From assembly GCA_021295655.1 (NCBI GenBank), contig JAGWBX010000042.1, forward strand, positions 1-48,409: 48,409 bases of DNA. The letters are read 5' to 3'. This DNA comes from Candidatus Latescibacterota bacterium. GTDB taxonomy: Bacteria; Latescibacterota; UBA2968; GCA-2709665. Position 1 is the stretch's first letter; every line of letters starts with the position of its first letter. Below, piece after piece: positions 16,865-23,998 of this stretch. The notes below the pieces were generated by a model that saw nothing but the letters and a program-made list of their open reading frames with translations, was not told where the DNA came from and did no database searches. The position numbers were made by a program, and so were the translations under genes.

Positions 16865-18613
16865 GTGAGAACGGACACGGAAGTCGGCGGATGGCCATAC
16901 AGGGTACGTCTGTATTTTTCCATCAGGGAAAAGTCGGCACGGGTTCTGATGGGCTTTTTTCTGCTTCTCGCGGGTGCGTGCGCCAACCCCAGGCCCCCTC
17001 CCGGCGGGCCGCCGGATCACACCCCGCCGCGGGTTGTCCACACGACGCCGGCGGCCGATTCTGTGGGCGTGGGAACCGATACCCGCATCCGCATCGGGTT
17101 CAGTGAGTCCATGAATCACCGATCGGTCACGCGCGCGATTTTCATTTCGCCGCGTTTTTCCACCGATCCGGATTTCAGATGGCGCGGACGGGAGCTTGAA
17201 ATCCGTCCGCGCGAAGGCCTCCGGGAGGATCGTACCTACGTCGTGTCGGTCGGCACCGGCAGTTCAGACGAGTCGTCCAACCGCATGGAGGCCTCCCACA
17301 GCTTCGCGTTCTCTACCGGTGACCGGCTCAGTGGTGGTGAGATCCACGGAAGCGTCCACCTGAGTACCGGAAGGCGGGGACAGTTCTACGTATGGGCGTA
17401 CGATCTGACGGCGGCCGGCGACCCCGATCCCGCGGTCGACCCTCCTGCTTACGTGACACAGCCCGGCGCCGACGGGACATACCGCTTTGTACGATTGGGG
17501 GCGGGCCGGTACCGGGTTTTCGCATTCCAGGATGGAGACCGCGACCGGGCCTATAGTCCCGGCGAGCCCCTTGCGGTACCGCCTGGAGACGTCCCGATCG
17601 GTTCAGACGACGGGCGTGTACAATTGAGCCTGCTGAAGATGGCGGTGCGTGACAGCGTGCCGCCGCGTTTTGTTTCGGCGAGAACGCCGGACCGGCGGCG
17701 GCTGTCGCTGCGGTTCGACGAACCCGTGAATCTCTCCTCTCCGCCCCGGATTTCCGCCGCCGACGGATTGCTCGAGGTGCAGGCGATTTACGCGGACGCC
17801 ACGGATTCCAGTCGGGTGTGGCTGGTTACCGGCCCGCAGACCGCCGGAACGCAATACGGTGTGGAGTTGGGCGGGATCGCAGACCGTTTCGGGAATCAGA
17901 TCGCGCCCGGAGAGGCGGCGGCGGTGCGGGGCGAGGGACAGCCCGACCGGCGTGGCCCCGTTCCGGTTCGTGTCGATCCTGAAGTCGGAGCACGGCACGT
18001 GCCGCAAGACGCCGCGTTGCATATCGATTTCAGCGAGGCGATGTCTGCCGTTGTGAAACCGGAGTTCTGGGTCATTTCGGACAGTACGGACGCCCCTGAG
18101 GGACGGTTTTCGTGGCCTCGGCCCAACCGGCTTGCATTCCGGCCCCTTCAGGCCTGGGTATCCGGGAAGGCTTACGTTCTGCGAGTCCGGGCCAACCGGC
18201 TTTCGGACGTTTCCGGCAACCCCGCCGAAGGCGAAATCGTGTTCCGGTTTTCGGTTGCGTCGCCGGAGGATCAGGGCGCCTTGAGTGGCTCCGTTGTCTC
18301 GTCAAGTACGACCATTGTCGTGCAGGCGCGGTCGCTAACAGCACCCGAGAGGATGCACGCTGTCACCGTCGCGCCCGGCGATTCTTCGTATTATCTGGAA
18401 GCGTTGCCTCCGGGGCCCTACCGGGTACTCGCTTTCGGTGACGTCGACGGCACCGGTTCGTGGACGCCTGGTGTGGTCAGACCATTCGTCGCCGCCGAAC
18501 CCATGTTCGTACTTCAGGATACAATAAGTGTCGTCTCCCGGTGGGAGACGGCCGCCGAGGTGCGGCTGAACACTTACGTATGGACGTCTTCAGAACTCGA
18601 CGAGGAGAGATAG
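16865..18613 (+). CDS. Lipoprotein with N-terminal Ig-like (SbsA/Big_5) domain
   Basis: 582 residues from GTG at 16865, four bases after the xerC stop. A basic, then hydrophobic, N-terminus leads to a lipobox-like LLLAGAC, placing the lipidated Cys at residue 39. It is followed by PPPGGPPDHTPPRVVHTTPA, very like the GGPxDxxPP start of a widespread Bacteroidetes-type lipoprotein family with SbsA Ig-like domains. Ig-like segments appear at about 50-155 (RIRIGFSESMNHRSV, RTYVVSVG) and again near 375-470 (LHIDFSEAMSAV, KAYVLRVRANRLSDVSGNP). A carboxypeptidase-regulatory-like segment lies between them (GTYRFVRLGAGRYRVFAFQD). Outer-membrane or surface location is likely; function unknown. Confidence 0.75.
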   Translation: MRTDTEVGGWPYRVRLYFSIREKSARVLMGFFLLLAGACANPRPPPGGPPDHTPPRVVHTTPAADSVGVGTDTRIRIGFSESMNHRSVTRAIFISPRFSTDPDFRWRGRELEIRPREGLREDRTYVVSVGTGSSDESSNRMEASHSFAFSTGDRLSGGEIHGSVHLSTGRRGQFYVWAYDLTAAGDPDPAVDPPAYVTQPGADGTYRFVRLGAGRYRVFAFQDGDRDRAYSPGEPLAVPPGDVPIGSDDGRVQLSLLKMAVRDSVPPRFVSARTPDRRRLSLRFDEPVNLSSPPRISAADGLLEVQAIYADATDSSRVWLVTGPQTAGTQYGVELGGIADRFGNQIAPGEAAAVRGEGQPDRRGPVPVRVDPEVGARHVPQDAALHIDFSEAMSAVVKPEFWVISDSTDAPEGRFSWPRPNRLAFRPLQAWVSGKAYVLRVRANRLSDVSGNPAEGEIVFRFSVASPEDQGALSGSVVSSSTTIVVQARSLTAPERMHAVTVAPGDSSYYLEALPPGPYRVLAFGDVDGTGSWTPGVVRPFVAAEPMFVLQDTISVVSRWETAAEVRLNTYVWTSSELDEER

Positions 18614-18615
18614 CG

Positions 18616-19008
18616 GTGCCTGATGAATCCGAACGCGGACTCTCCATCAGGAAACATCTGACGCCGGTTATATTGTTGATCCTGTTCTGCGGGCTGATGA
18701 TCTACCGGCTTACGGCGCGTTCACCGGACGAGAGCGAACGGGCACGGGCCCGAATGCACCTCGAACTGATCTACGGGCTGGAGCGTGCCCACCTGAAGGA
18801 ATATGGAACTTATCTCCCGATAGACCGTGAAAAAAACGGTGAGATCCTCAAGTTGAACGACGTCCCGGGCAGGTTCCGTTACCGGGTAGCGGTGGAAGGA
18901 TCCACGTTCGTTGCGGAAGCGCGGGCGGACCTGGACGGAAACGGACGGCAGGAAGTGTGGTACGTGGATCAGGAGACGCCTGAACCCGTGCTGATACAAC
19001 AGGACTGA
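18616..19008 (+). CDS. Pilin-like membrane-anchored protein
   Basis: 130 residues from GTG at 18616, with GAGGAGA about 7 bases upstream; an ATG at 18580 is an alternative. One hydrophobic helix (16-31, TPVILLILFCGLMIYRL) is followed by an alpha-helical spine (MHLELIYGLERAHLKEYGTYL) and a small beta domain ending in EARADLDGNGRQEVWYVDQE. This spine-plus-DxDGNG pattern strongly recalls type IV pilins and pseudopilins, but no GFTLxE prepilin cleavage site is present. It may be a derived or non-processed pilin-like protein. It sits 2 bases after the Ig-like lipoprotein stop and 3 bases before the metalloprotease gene. Confidence 0.6.
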   Translation: MPDESERGLSIRKHLTPVILLILFCGLMIYRLTARSPDESERARARMHLELIYGLERAHLKEYGTYLPIDREKNGEILKLNDVPGRFRYRVAVEGSTFVAEARADLDGNGRQEVWYVDQETPEPVLIQQD

Positions 19009-19011
19009 GTC

Positions 19012-21567
19012 GTGAGACACAATACCGGAAACAGAACGCGTCTAATGGTCGTCTGGCTTGTCTTGTTCGGGCTCTCGGGCTGCTTTCCGGCAACTCCCGC
19101 GTTTTCCTACGTGTTTCAGATGCACCGTAACAACCAGGGCCGGATTGTCACGGTGCGATGGTCGGCGGGAAAAGCGCGCGCGATCGAATTCTGGCTCAAG
19201 ATCGATCAGTTTCCATTCCTGGATAGACATGTCAGACGCCTGGTAGATGACAGTTTCGCAGCCTGGCAGGAGGTTCCCATTTCATTCGCCGCGTTCAGGA
19301 ACCGCGGCGTTGGCAATCTGGACGTGTCAACCACCGACGGGAAAAACGTCATTGTCTATGACCGAAGCGCCAGTAATTTCCCCGAACGCGGCGGCGGGGG
19401 TGTGATTGCGTTTGCGCGGATGAATTGGGACGTTCAGGGGCACATAACCGACGTGGACATCGTCTTCAACGGTCGCGACTATTCCTACTCTGCGGGAAAT
19501 CCCAATCAGGAGGGCGGACTGGTGGATATGCAGGATGTGCTGGTCCACGAGATCGGCCACCTGCTGGGCCTTGCCCATTCGCCGCTGGCGGGAGATCGAA
19601 CCGTTCGCCCGTCGATGTATCCCTTTTACTTTGGAGAGGAACGGACGCTTACGACGGACGACCGTGCGGGGGTTGCGGCGCTTTATCCATCGACGGAGGC
19701 GATAACCTCCACCGGCGCAATTTCCGGAAGGGTAACCCACCGTGACGGCTCCGGGGCATTTGGCGTGCACGTGGTGGCATATCGCGCGGAGACCGGTGAG
19801 TTCGCCGCGGGCGTCCTGTCGGGAACCACCGGCGAAAACCGGGGGATTCGCGGAGATGGGGAATATGAAATCAAGGGCCTGCCTCCCGGTGAATATCACG
19901 TGGGCATCGAACCCGTGGGCGGATCGGTTACCACGCGGAATTTCAGCGGCATATACAGCGAGTTCGAAACCGGCTTCCCGGAGGAGTATTACAACAACCG
20001 GGCGATTCGTGACGTTGCCGACGTGGTTCGCGTTGCCCCTGGCAGGAGTGTGGCGGAGGTCGACTTTACGCTGGGAACGGCCCGTCCGGGCTTTCCGGAT
20101 GTTCAACCAACCGTTCTGCCGAACAACACGCCGAGCCCGGCCGGTCCCTACCGGCTGCACGTGCGCATTCTGGACGAGGATCCGATTTCTTTGGTGGAGG
20201 TGGACTACCGGACCGACGGCGGCCCCGTCCGGACCCTGGCGTTGCAGCGTGAACATGGACGGTTTTATTCCGCCGAGTTTCCCGGGCGGAAGCGCGGAAC
20301 GGTGTTTACCTACCGGTTCCGGGCGCAGGACAGTCAGGGCAACGAGACAATCTACCCGGCCGCGGAACTGCCGGAACTCCGTTTTGAAGTCCTCGCGCTT
20401 TCGGGCGATCCGGTCGTGTACGTGGCGCTTCGTCGTTCACGGCAACTGGCCGTGTTCGATACGGGCCTGGACCGTGAAGTCGCCCGCATCCCGCTGGGTG
20501 GAGATCCGTTGAGCGTGTTGTTGACACCCGACGAGCGGTTTGTGTACGTCGCGAACAACGGCGCGGATACGGACGGCTCGGAAAACAAGCTGATGGCGAT
20601 CGATGCGTCCACACACGAAGTCCTGGTGACGCGGGTCGGGCGCGAGCCGCTGGACCTGGCGATGTCCCGAAACGGGTCGCGCGTGTACGTGAGCAATGCG
20701 GCGGACCAGACCGTATCGGTGGTGGACGTGGGAGGTTTGCGGGAGCGGCGGCGCATTTCCACGCCCGTATCGGGTGGAGGTGAGCAGGCACGGGGCCCAT
20801 TCGGCATCGCGGTGGACCCGGACGAAAAGTGGTTATACGCGGCGGATATAGACGGGAATCAGGTGATGGTGGTGGATATCGAAGCCGGGCAGGTGACCCA
20901 CCGGATCGACGTGCCGGTCTCGCCGCGGTCCCTGCTGCTTTCTCACTCCGGAGACCGCCTTTACGTTTCCAGGTTCGGGCGTAGCGGTGACGGGGCCGGC
21001 GTTTCGATAATCGACACCGGGACGAACGAGGTGATCGGTGCGATCGAACAGCCATCCGCAAGTGTTTTCCGGCTTGCGCTCTCGCCTGACGGGAAACGCC
21101 TCTATGCCACGGACCGGACCAATGCACAGGTGTTGGTGATCAATACCGATCTGAATCGCGTTATTCTGAAGTGGGCGGCACGCGGGCGGGAAACGCGCGA
21201 CGTTGCCGTGTCCGCCGACGGCAAGACCGTCTACGCGGCCAACCAGGACTCGAACGAACTGCTGTTTATCGATGCGGCATCGGGGTTCATTCGGAAGACG
21301 CTCACGCTGGAAGACGGGCCCCGCGGTATCGCCGTTCGAGGGCAGCCTGTCTACGAAGATGCGCCCGTTACCGATCCGAGACGCGCCGACTTCGACCGCG
21401 ACGGAACTGTCGGGTTCGGGGACTTCGTGATTTTTGCCCGCAGTTTCGGCGCAAGTTCCGGCGATCCGAATTTCGACGTGAACCTGGACCTGAACGGCGA
21501 CGAACAGATCAGCTTTGCAGATTTTGTCCTCTTCGCGGCGGTATTCGGGATGTCGGCGGGGGGGTAG
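19012..21567 (+). CDS. Secreted matrixin-type metalloprotease with YVTN beta-propeller and dockerin domain
   Basis: 851 residues from GTG at 19012. A basic N-terminus, hydrophobic stretch and lipobox LSGC (Cys24) suggest a lipoprotein. The matrixin/metzincin domain carries the zinc motif HEIGHLLGLAH (His179, Glu180, His183, His189) and the Met-turn SMYP (201-204). A carboxypeptidase-regulatory-like domain follows (about 230-350). A YVTN-type seven-bladed propeller runs from about 460 to 790 (RFVYVANNGADTD, RVYVSNAADQTVSVVDV, KTVYAANQDSNELLFID). The last 55 residues form a dockerin-like pair of Ca-binding loops (DFDRDGTVGFGDF, DLNGDEQISFADF). No cohesin is seen in the window, so the dockerin may serve as a surface anchor. 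It is the last gene of the topA-xerC-envelope run. Confidence 0.87.
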   Translation: MRHNTGNRTRLMVVWLVLFGLSGCFPATPAFSYVFQMHRNNQGRIVTVRWSAGKARAIEFWLKIDQFPFLDRHVRRLVDDSFAAWQEVPISFAAFRNRGVGNLDVSTTDGKNVIVYDRSASNFPERGGGGVIAFARMNWDVQGHITDVDIVFNGRDYSYSAGNPNQEGGLVDMQDVLVHEIGHLLGLAHSPLAGDRTVRPSMYPFYFGEERTLTTDDRAGVAALYPSTEAITSTGAISGRVTHRDGSGAFGVHVVAYRAETGEFAAGVLSGTTGENRGIRGDGEYEIKGLPPGEYHVGIEPVGGSVTTRNFSGIYSEFETGFPEEYYNNRAIRDVADVVRVAPGRSVAEVDFTLGTARPGFPDVQPTVLPNNTPSPAGPYRLHVRILDEDPISLVEVDYRTDGGPVRTLALQREHGRFYSAEFPGRKRGTVFTYRFRAQDSQGNETIYPAAELPELRFEVLALSGDPVVYVALRRSRQLAVFDTGLDREVARIPLGGDPLSVLLTPDERFVYVANNGADTDGSENKLMAIDASTHEVLVTRVGREPLDLAMSRNGSRVYVSNAADQTVSVVDVGGLRERRRISTPVSGGGEQARGPFGIAVDPDEKWLYAADIDGNQVMVVDIEAGQVTHRIDVPVSPRSLLLSHSGDRLYVSRFGRSGDGAGVSIIDTGTNEVIGAIEQPSASVFRLALSPDGKRLYATDRTNAQVLVINTDLNRVILKWAARGRETRDVAVSADGKTVYAANQDSNELLFIDAASGFIRKTLTLEDGPRGIAVRGQPVYEDAPVTDPRRADFDRDGTVGFGDFVIFARSFGASSGDPNFDVNLDLNGDEQISFADFVLFAAVFGMSAGG

Positions 21568-21657
21568 AGGGGAGATCTTGCGAGCGCGGCATCTCGGAGA
21601 TCAACCCCAGCCAGGTAGAAAGATAATGAACGCGTGAGTACGTCTGAGGGTCCAATC

Positions 21658-21677
21658 ACGCCCCCTCGAGGGGGCGT
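21658..21677. terminator. Perfect GC-rich palindrome, possible terminator
   Basis: ACGCCCCCTCGAGGGGGCGT is a 20-base perfect palindrome about 90 bases after the metalloprotease stop. It would form a tight hairpin on either strand but has no T run, so it may be a transcription-pausing or mRNA-protecting structure. Confidence 0.4.
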
Positions 21678-21751
21678 CGAAGATGCCGAGCCGCAGTTTA
21701 GCATATTTACACGTCAACGGCTGGATTCATCCGTGAATCCGGCCTTTTTCT

Positions 21752-21779
21752 TGACATCGGCAGCGAGATGATTATAGTT
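21752..21779 (+). promoter_or_regulatory. Orphaned sigma70-type promoter
   Basis: TTGACA is followed after 16 bases by TATAGT in an AT-rich patch (about 21752-21779). It now points into a restriction-enzyme remnant, so it may be a relic or come from an inserted segment. Confidence 0.4.
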
Positions 21780-21787
21780 TATGATGA

Positions 21788-22000
21788 GGTCACAAAGAAT
21801 CCACAGCGCTCGCGTCTTGCGGCTATCAGGTCTGTGACAGGTGGCTGAAGGATCGTAAAGAACAGCGCCTGGAACTGAAGGATATCGAGACATACTGCCG
21901 GATGGTCACGGCCATTGGAAAAACCATCGAGATACAGAAAGAGCTCGATACACTCTATCCTGACGTCGAGAAGGATCTGGTGACGATTCCGACTGAATAA
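21788..22000 (+). pseudogene. C-terminal remnant of a type ISP restriction-modification enzyme
   Basis: Reading from 21788 to the TAA at 21998-22000 gives, from 21818, CGYQVCDRWLKDRKEQRLEL followed by KDIETYCRMVTAIGKTIEIQ. This matches the conserved C-terminal end of type ISP restriction/methyltransferase proteins (GGYQVxxKWLKDRK...IExYxxIVxAxxxTI). No start codon precedes it; an in-frame TGA lies at 21785. The large remainder of such an enzyme (over a thousand residues in known members) is missing, so this is a scar of a lost defence gene. Confidence 0.65.
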
Positions 22001-22118
22001 GTCCAAGAGAAACGCGGCACATTAGCGTGACACTGTTTGTGGAAGCGCGACGCGGTGGACAAACCGACATTGAGCGGGAGCCCGCCGCGTTTGAACTTAT
22101 GATTCCTTTGAAAAACAC

Positions 22119-22152
22119 TTGACACAGCGTAGTCAATTGACTACGATTTTTT
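22119..22152. promoter_or_regulatory. Palindromic operator/promoter of the HigA-like gene
   Basis: CGTAGTCAATTGACTACG (22128-22145) is a perfect 18-base palindrome, directly followed by a T run. TTGACA (22119-22124) overlaps its left edge as a possible -35 element. It sits about 80 bases before the HigA-like start, a fitting place for autoregulation. Because of the T run it could also act as a terminator for whatever lay upstream. Otherwise 22001-22222 shows no gene. Confidence 0.5.
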
Positions 22153-22222
22153 TGTAAGAACTGACTTCGCGACAACGCGAACTCCCGGAGTCGGTGGAAA
22201 GCGTGCAGACAGGAGACATAAT

Positions 22223-22507
22223 ATGCCCGCAAAAGAACATGAGACGAGTGACTATCTCAAGACGCCCAGGGACGCAGCCGCATATTTGAATGCGGCGATA
22301 GAAGAAATGGGCGACGATCCACGCTTGCTCATGAAGGCGTTTCGGAACGTTGCCGAGGCGCGAGGTGGCGTGTCCGCGCTCGCACGCCAGGCCAAGCTGG
22401 ACCGCGTGGCCCTTTCCCGGGCCCTTTCCGGGCGACGAAATCCTCGTCTCGATACGCTTGCGAAAGTCTCTGCCGCCTGCGGCATCAAGCTTCGTTTCTC
22501 GGCTTAA
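22223..22507 (+). CDS. Orphan HigA-like addiction-module antidote protein
   Basis: 94 residues. It matches the helix-turn-helix antidote proteins paired with RelE/ParE-type killer proteins: TSDYLKTPRDAAAYLNAAIE, then a helix-turn-helix with GVSALARQAKLDRVALSRAL and a typical ending LDTLAKVSAACGIKLRF. GGAGA lies about 8 bases before the ATG. In this family the toxin gene normally lies immediately upstream, but none is found between 21568 and 22222, and none follows. The TAA stop is formed by the first bases of the inverted-repeat element that begins at 22504. It may be an antidote left after toxin loss. Confidence 0.78.
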   Translation: MPAKEHETSDYLKTPRDAAAYLNAAIEEMGDDPRLLMKAFRNVAEARGGVSALARQAKLDRVALSRALSGRRNPRLDTLAKVSAACGIKLRFSA

Positions 22508-22649
22508 CAGCCCGTTGAAAAAGCCCATCCGGGCTGCGTCCGGCCCTTGTGGCCGAAATACTGCGTTGCGCTCCCTCGCCGAAGCGCCTTGTCTTCGGTC
22601 ACAATGTTTCGGCCTCGCCTGCAGAGCGACTTTTTCAACGGACTGTTAA
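22504..22649 (+). repeat. Terminal-inverted-repeat element, copy 2 (146 bp)
   Basis: The best-preserved copy. Left end TTAACAGCCCGTTGAAAAAG (22504-22523) is the near-complement of right end CTTTTTCAACGGACTGTTAA (22630-22649). The core shares ACTGCGTTGCGCTCC, GCCTTGTCTTCGG and CGGCCTCGCCTGCAGAGCGA with the copies at 2503-2700 (opposite orientation) and 23064-23192. No coding capacity. The whole element could fold back on itself. Confidence 0.85.
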
Positions 22650-22779
22650 GGCAACTGCCAGGACAACATTCAGGACCAGCGGAAGGCCGGCCGTTGACGC
22701 CTCCCTGGTTTTCCGGGTCGTGATCTCGTCGCTTGGAATCCGGCAGTATCCGCACGTACACTCGGTTTGTAACGGCGAT

Positions 22780-22821
22780 GAATCAACACGATATTGATTC
22801 AGGAAGAACTTGACGTATTAT
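22780..22821 (+). promoter_or_regulatory. Promoter with overlapping inverted repeat
   Basis: GAATCAA (22780-22786) and TTGATTC (22794-22800) form a 7-base inverted repeat. TTGATT (22794-22799) and TATTAT (22816-22821) are spaced by 16 bases as -35 and -10 elements. It would drive the coiled-coil gene starting at 22877. The rest of 22650-22876 shows nothing recognisable. Confidence 0.4.
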
Positions 22822-22876
22822 ATCCATAGACACAGTGGGTGCCCGACAGACAACCCAATCCGAAGGGAACCCAAAC

Positions 22877-23212
22877 GTGAACGCCGCAACGCCGCAAGCC
22901 GATTTCGATGCCCGGATTTCCCGCCTCGAGGGCACGGTCGATCAGATGAACGCCCGCCTTGGGGCCGTCGAATCGCGCCTTGGGAATCTCGAATCGCGCT
23001 TAGATAGCGGGTTTCGCTGGATTATCGGAATCCAGTATACCACGCTGATTGTGCGCGCGCAGGTGTTGCGCTCCCCCCGAATCCATGGATTCGAGTCGGT
23101 CGCGCCTGTCTGCCTCCGAACAGACAGGCGCTTTGTCTTCAACCACAATGACTCGGCCTCGCCTGCAGAGAGACTTTACCAACGGACTGTTAGCGATAAC
23201 CATGTACCGTGA
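22877..23212 (+). pseudogene. Small coiled-coil membrane protein, C-terminus replaced by repeat element
   Basis: GTG at 22877 follows GAAGGGA at good spacing. Residues 1-50 are a coiled coil with heptad-like repeats (DFDARISRLEGTVDQMNARL, GAVESRLGNLESRLDSGF). A start of a membrane helix follows (RWIIGIQYTTLIV), as in small proteins with a soluble coiled coil and one C-terminal transmembrane segment. After that point the frame runs into repeat copy 3 and reads meaningless sequence until 23212. The real C-terminal helix is therefore lost, and the product is probably non-functional or altered. Confidence 0.6.
23064..23192 (+). repeat. Terminal-inverted-repeat element, copy 3 (partial, 129 bp)
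   Basis: Shares GTTGCGCTCC at 23064 and the right half (CTTTGTCTTC, CTCGGCCTCGCCTGCAGAG, CTTTACCAACGGACTGTTA, ending 23192) with copies 1 and 2. The left terminal repeat is missing; the homology begins inside the coiled-coil reading frame. Two internal palindromes, CGAATCCATGGATTCG and CGCCTGTCTGCCTCCGAACA with its closing arm, mark places where copies differ in length. Confidence 0.7.
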
Positions 23213-23315
23213 TTCCGTAGTTGAGGAAGTTCACCGCATCAGGCAGAAACTCCTGAAAGAGTGCGGTCACGATTTGGACCGGTTGCTGGAAAAAGGCACT
23301 GCTCATGCACTTTGA
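23202..23315 (+). CDS. Small antitoxin-like protein next to DUF433
   Basis: 37 residues, beginning MYRDSVVEEVHRIRQKLLKE and ending RLLEKGTAHAL. It resembles a common family of very short proteins (start MxxDPIVEEVRxIR) seen beside toxin-antitoxin genes. Its end overlaps the DUF433 start by 11 bases. The region just upstream is repeat copy 3, so its native promoter and ribosome-binding site may have been displaced; no clear Shine-Dalgarno sequence is visible. Function unknown. Confidence 0.55.
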   Translation: MYRDSVVEEVHRIRQKLLKECGHDLDRLLEKGTAHAL

Positions 23316-23532
23316 AGACTACATCGAGATCCGACCCGGTGTTCGTGGCGGGAAGCCATGCTTTAAGGGTACCAGGATAACCGTCTATGACGTCCTGGAA
23401 TACCTCGCTGGAGGAATGACCGAGGCTGAGCTCCTGGGCGATTTTCCGGTTTTGACGCCACATCACATCAGCGCTGCAAGGGCTTTTTCTGATACCAGTG
23501 AATCCCGGGTTCCCAGGGGTTCCAGGCGGTAA
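23305..23532 (+). CDS. DUF433 antitoxin-like protein, orphan copy with altered C-terminus
   Basis: 75 residues. Residues 4-58 match DUF433 (YIEIRPGVRGGKPCFKGTRI, VLEYLAGGMTEAELLGDFP), a winged-helix-like domain usually acting as antitoxin to a PIN-like DUF5615 toxin. It is a close paralogue of the copy at 24996-25250. After ISAARAF the tail reads SDTSESRVPRGSRR, unlike the usual DYA/SYAHKL ending, and no DUF5615 toxin follows. This looks like a partner-less copy whose 3' end was replaced or frameshifted. Confidence 0.7.
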   Translation: MHFEDYIEIRPGVRGGKPCFKGTRITVYDVLEYLAGGMTEAELLGDFPVLTPHHISAARAFSDTSESRVPRGSRR

Positions 23533-23632
23533 ACTTACTCGCGTGGATGGTCTGTACACGCCGCGTCGTTGTATTAGATTCGGCGAGGAACAAGAGTCGT
23601 TCGGCGGCGGTCGAGGAATATTGGAGGATACG

Positions 23633-23929
23633 ATGAAAAGGCTGACAGTCTTGGTGGGAAAACAAAGAGACGGGTACGCATTCAGGCTTCAGCCGTCCAG
23701 CAGGAGGTCGATAATGCCGCACGTCGATTCGCCAGGAACGGTTTCGAGTATTTTCGTCGCCTTTGACACGAAGCACAAGTTCGAGCAGATTCACGGGCCA
23801 ATAATGGAACACGTTGTCTCGTTGTTGACCGGCAGATCGACGGAGGACTTGAATCGGACAGGAGGGTTCTCGGTTGTCGACCCGGTAACAGAGGAGACAC
23901 TATACGATTCGGTCGCGCAGCATGTCTAA
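23633..23929 (+). CDS. Hypothetical protein, 98 residues
   Basis: ATG at 23633 has GGAGGA 5 to 8 bases upstream. The protein begins MKRLTVLVGKQRDGYAFRLQ and contains SIFVAFDTKHKFEQIHGPIM and STEDLNRTGGFSVVDPVTEE. It is hydrophilic, with no signal peptide or membrane segment. I do not recognise the family. It sits in the accessory island between the orphan DUF433 gene and the large PIN-domain gene. Confidence 0.5.
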   Translation: MKRLTVLVGKQRDGYAFRLQPSSRRSIMPHVDSPGTVSSIFVAFDTKHKFEQIHGPIMEHVVSLLTGRSTEDLNRTGGFSVVDPVTEETLYDSVAQHV

Positions 23930-23998
23930 ATCTCAGTAGTATTCTTGCACGAAGCCTGATCAGACAGTCGCACGCCGTCAAACGACCCGGAGCACGAC

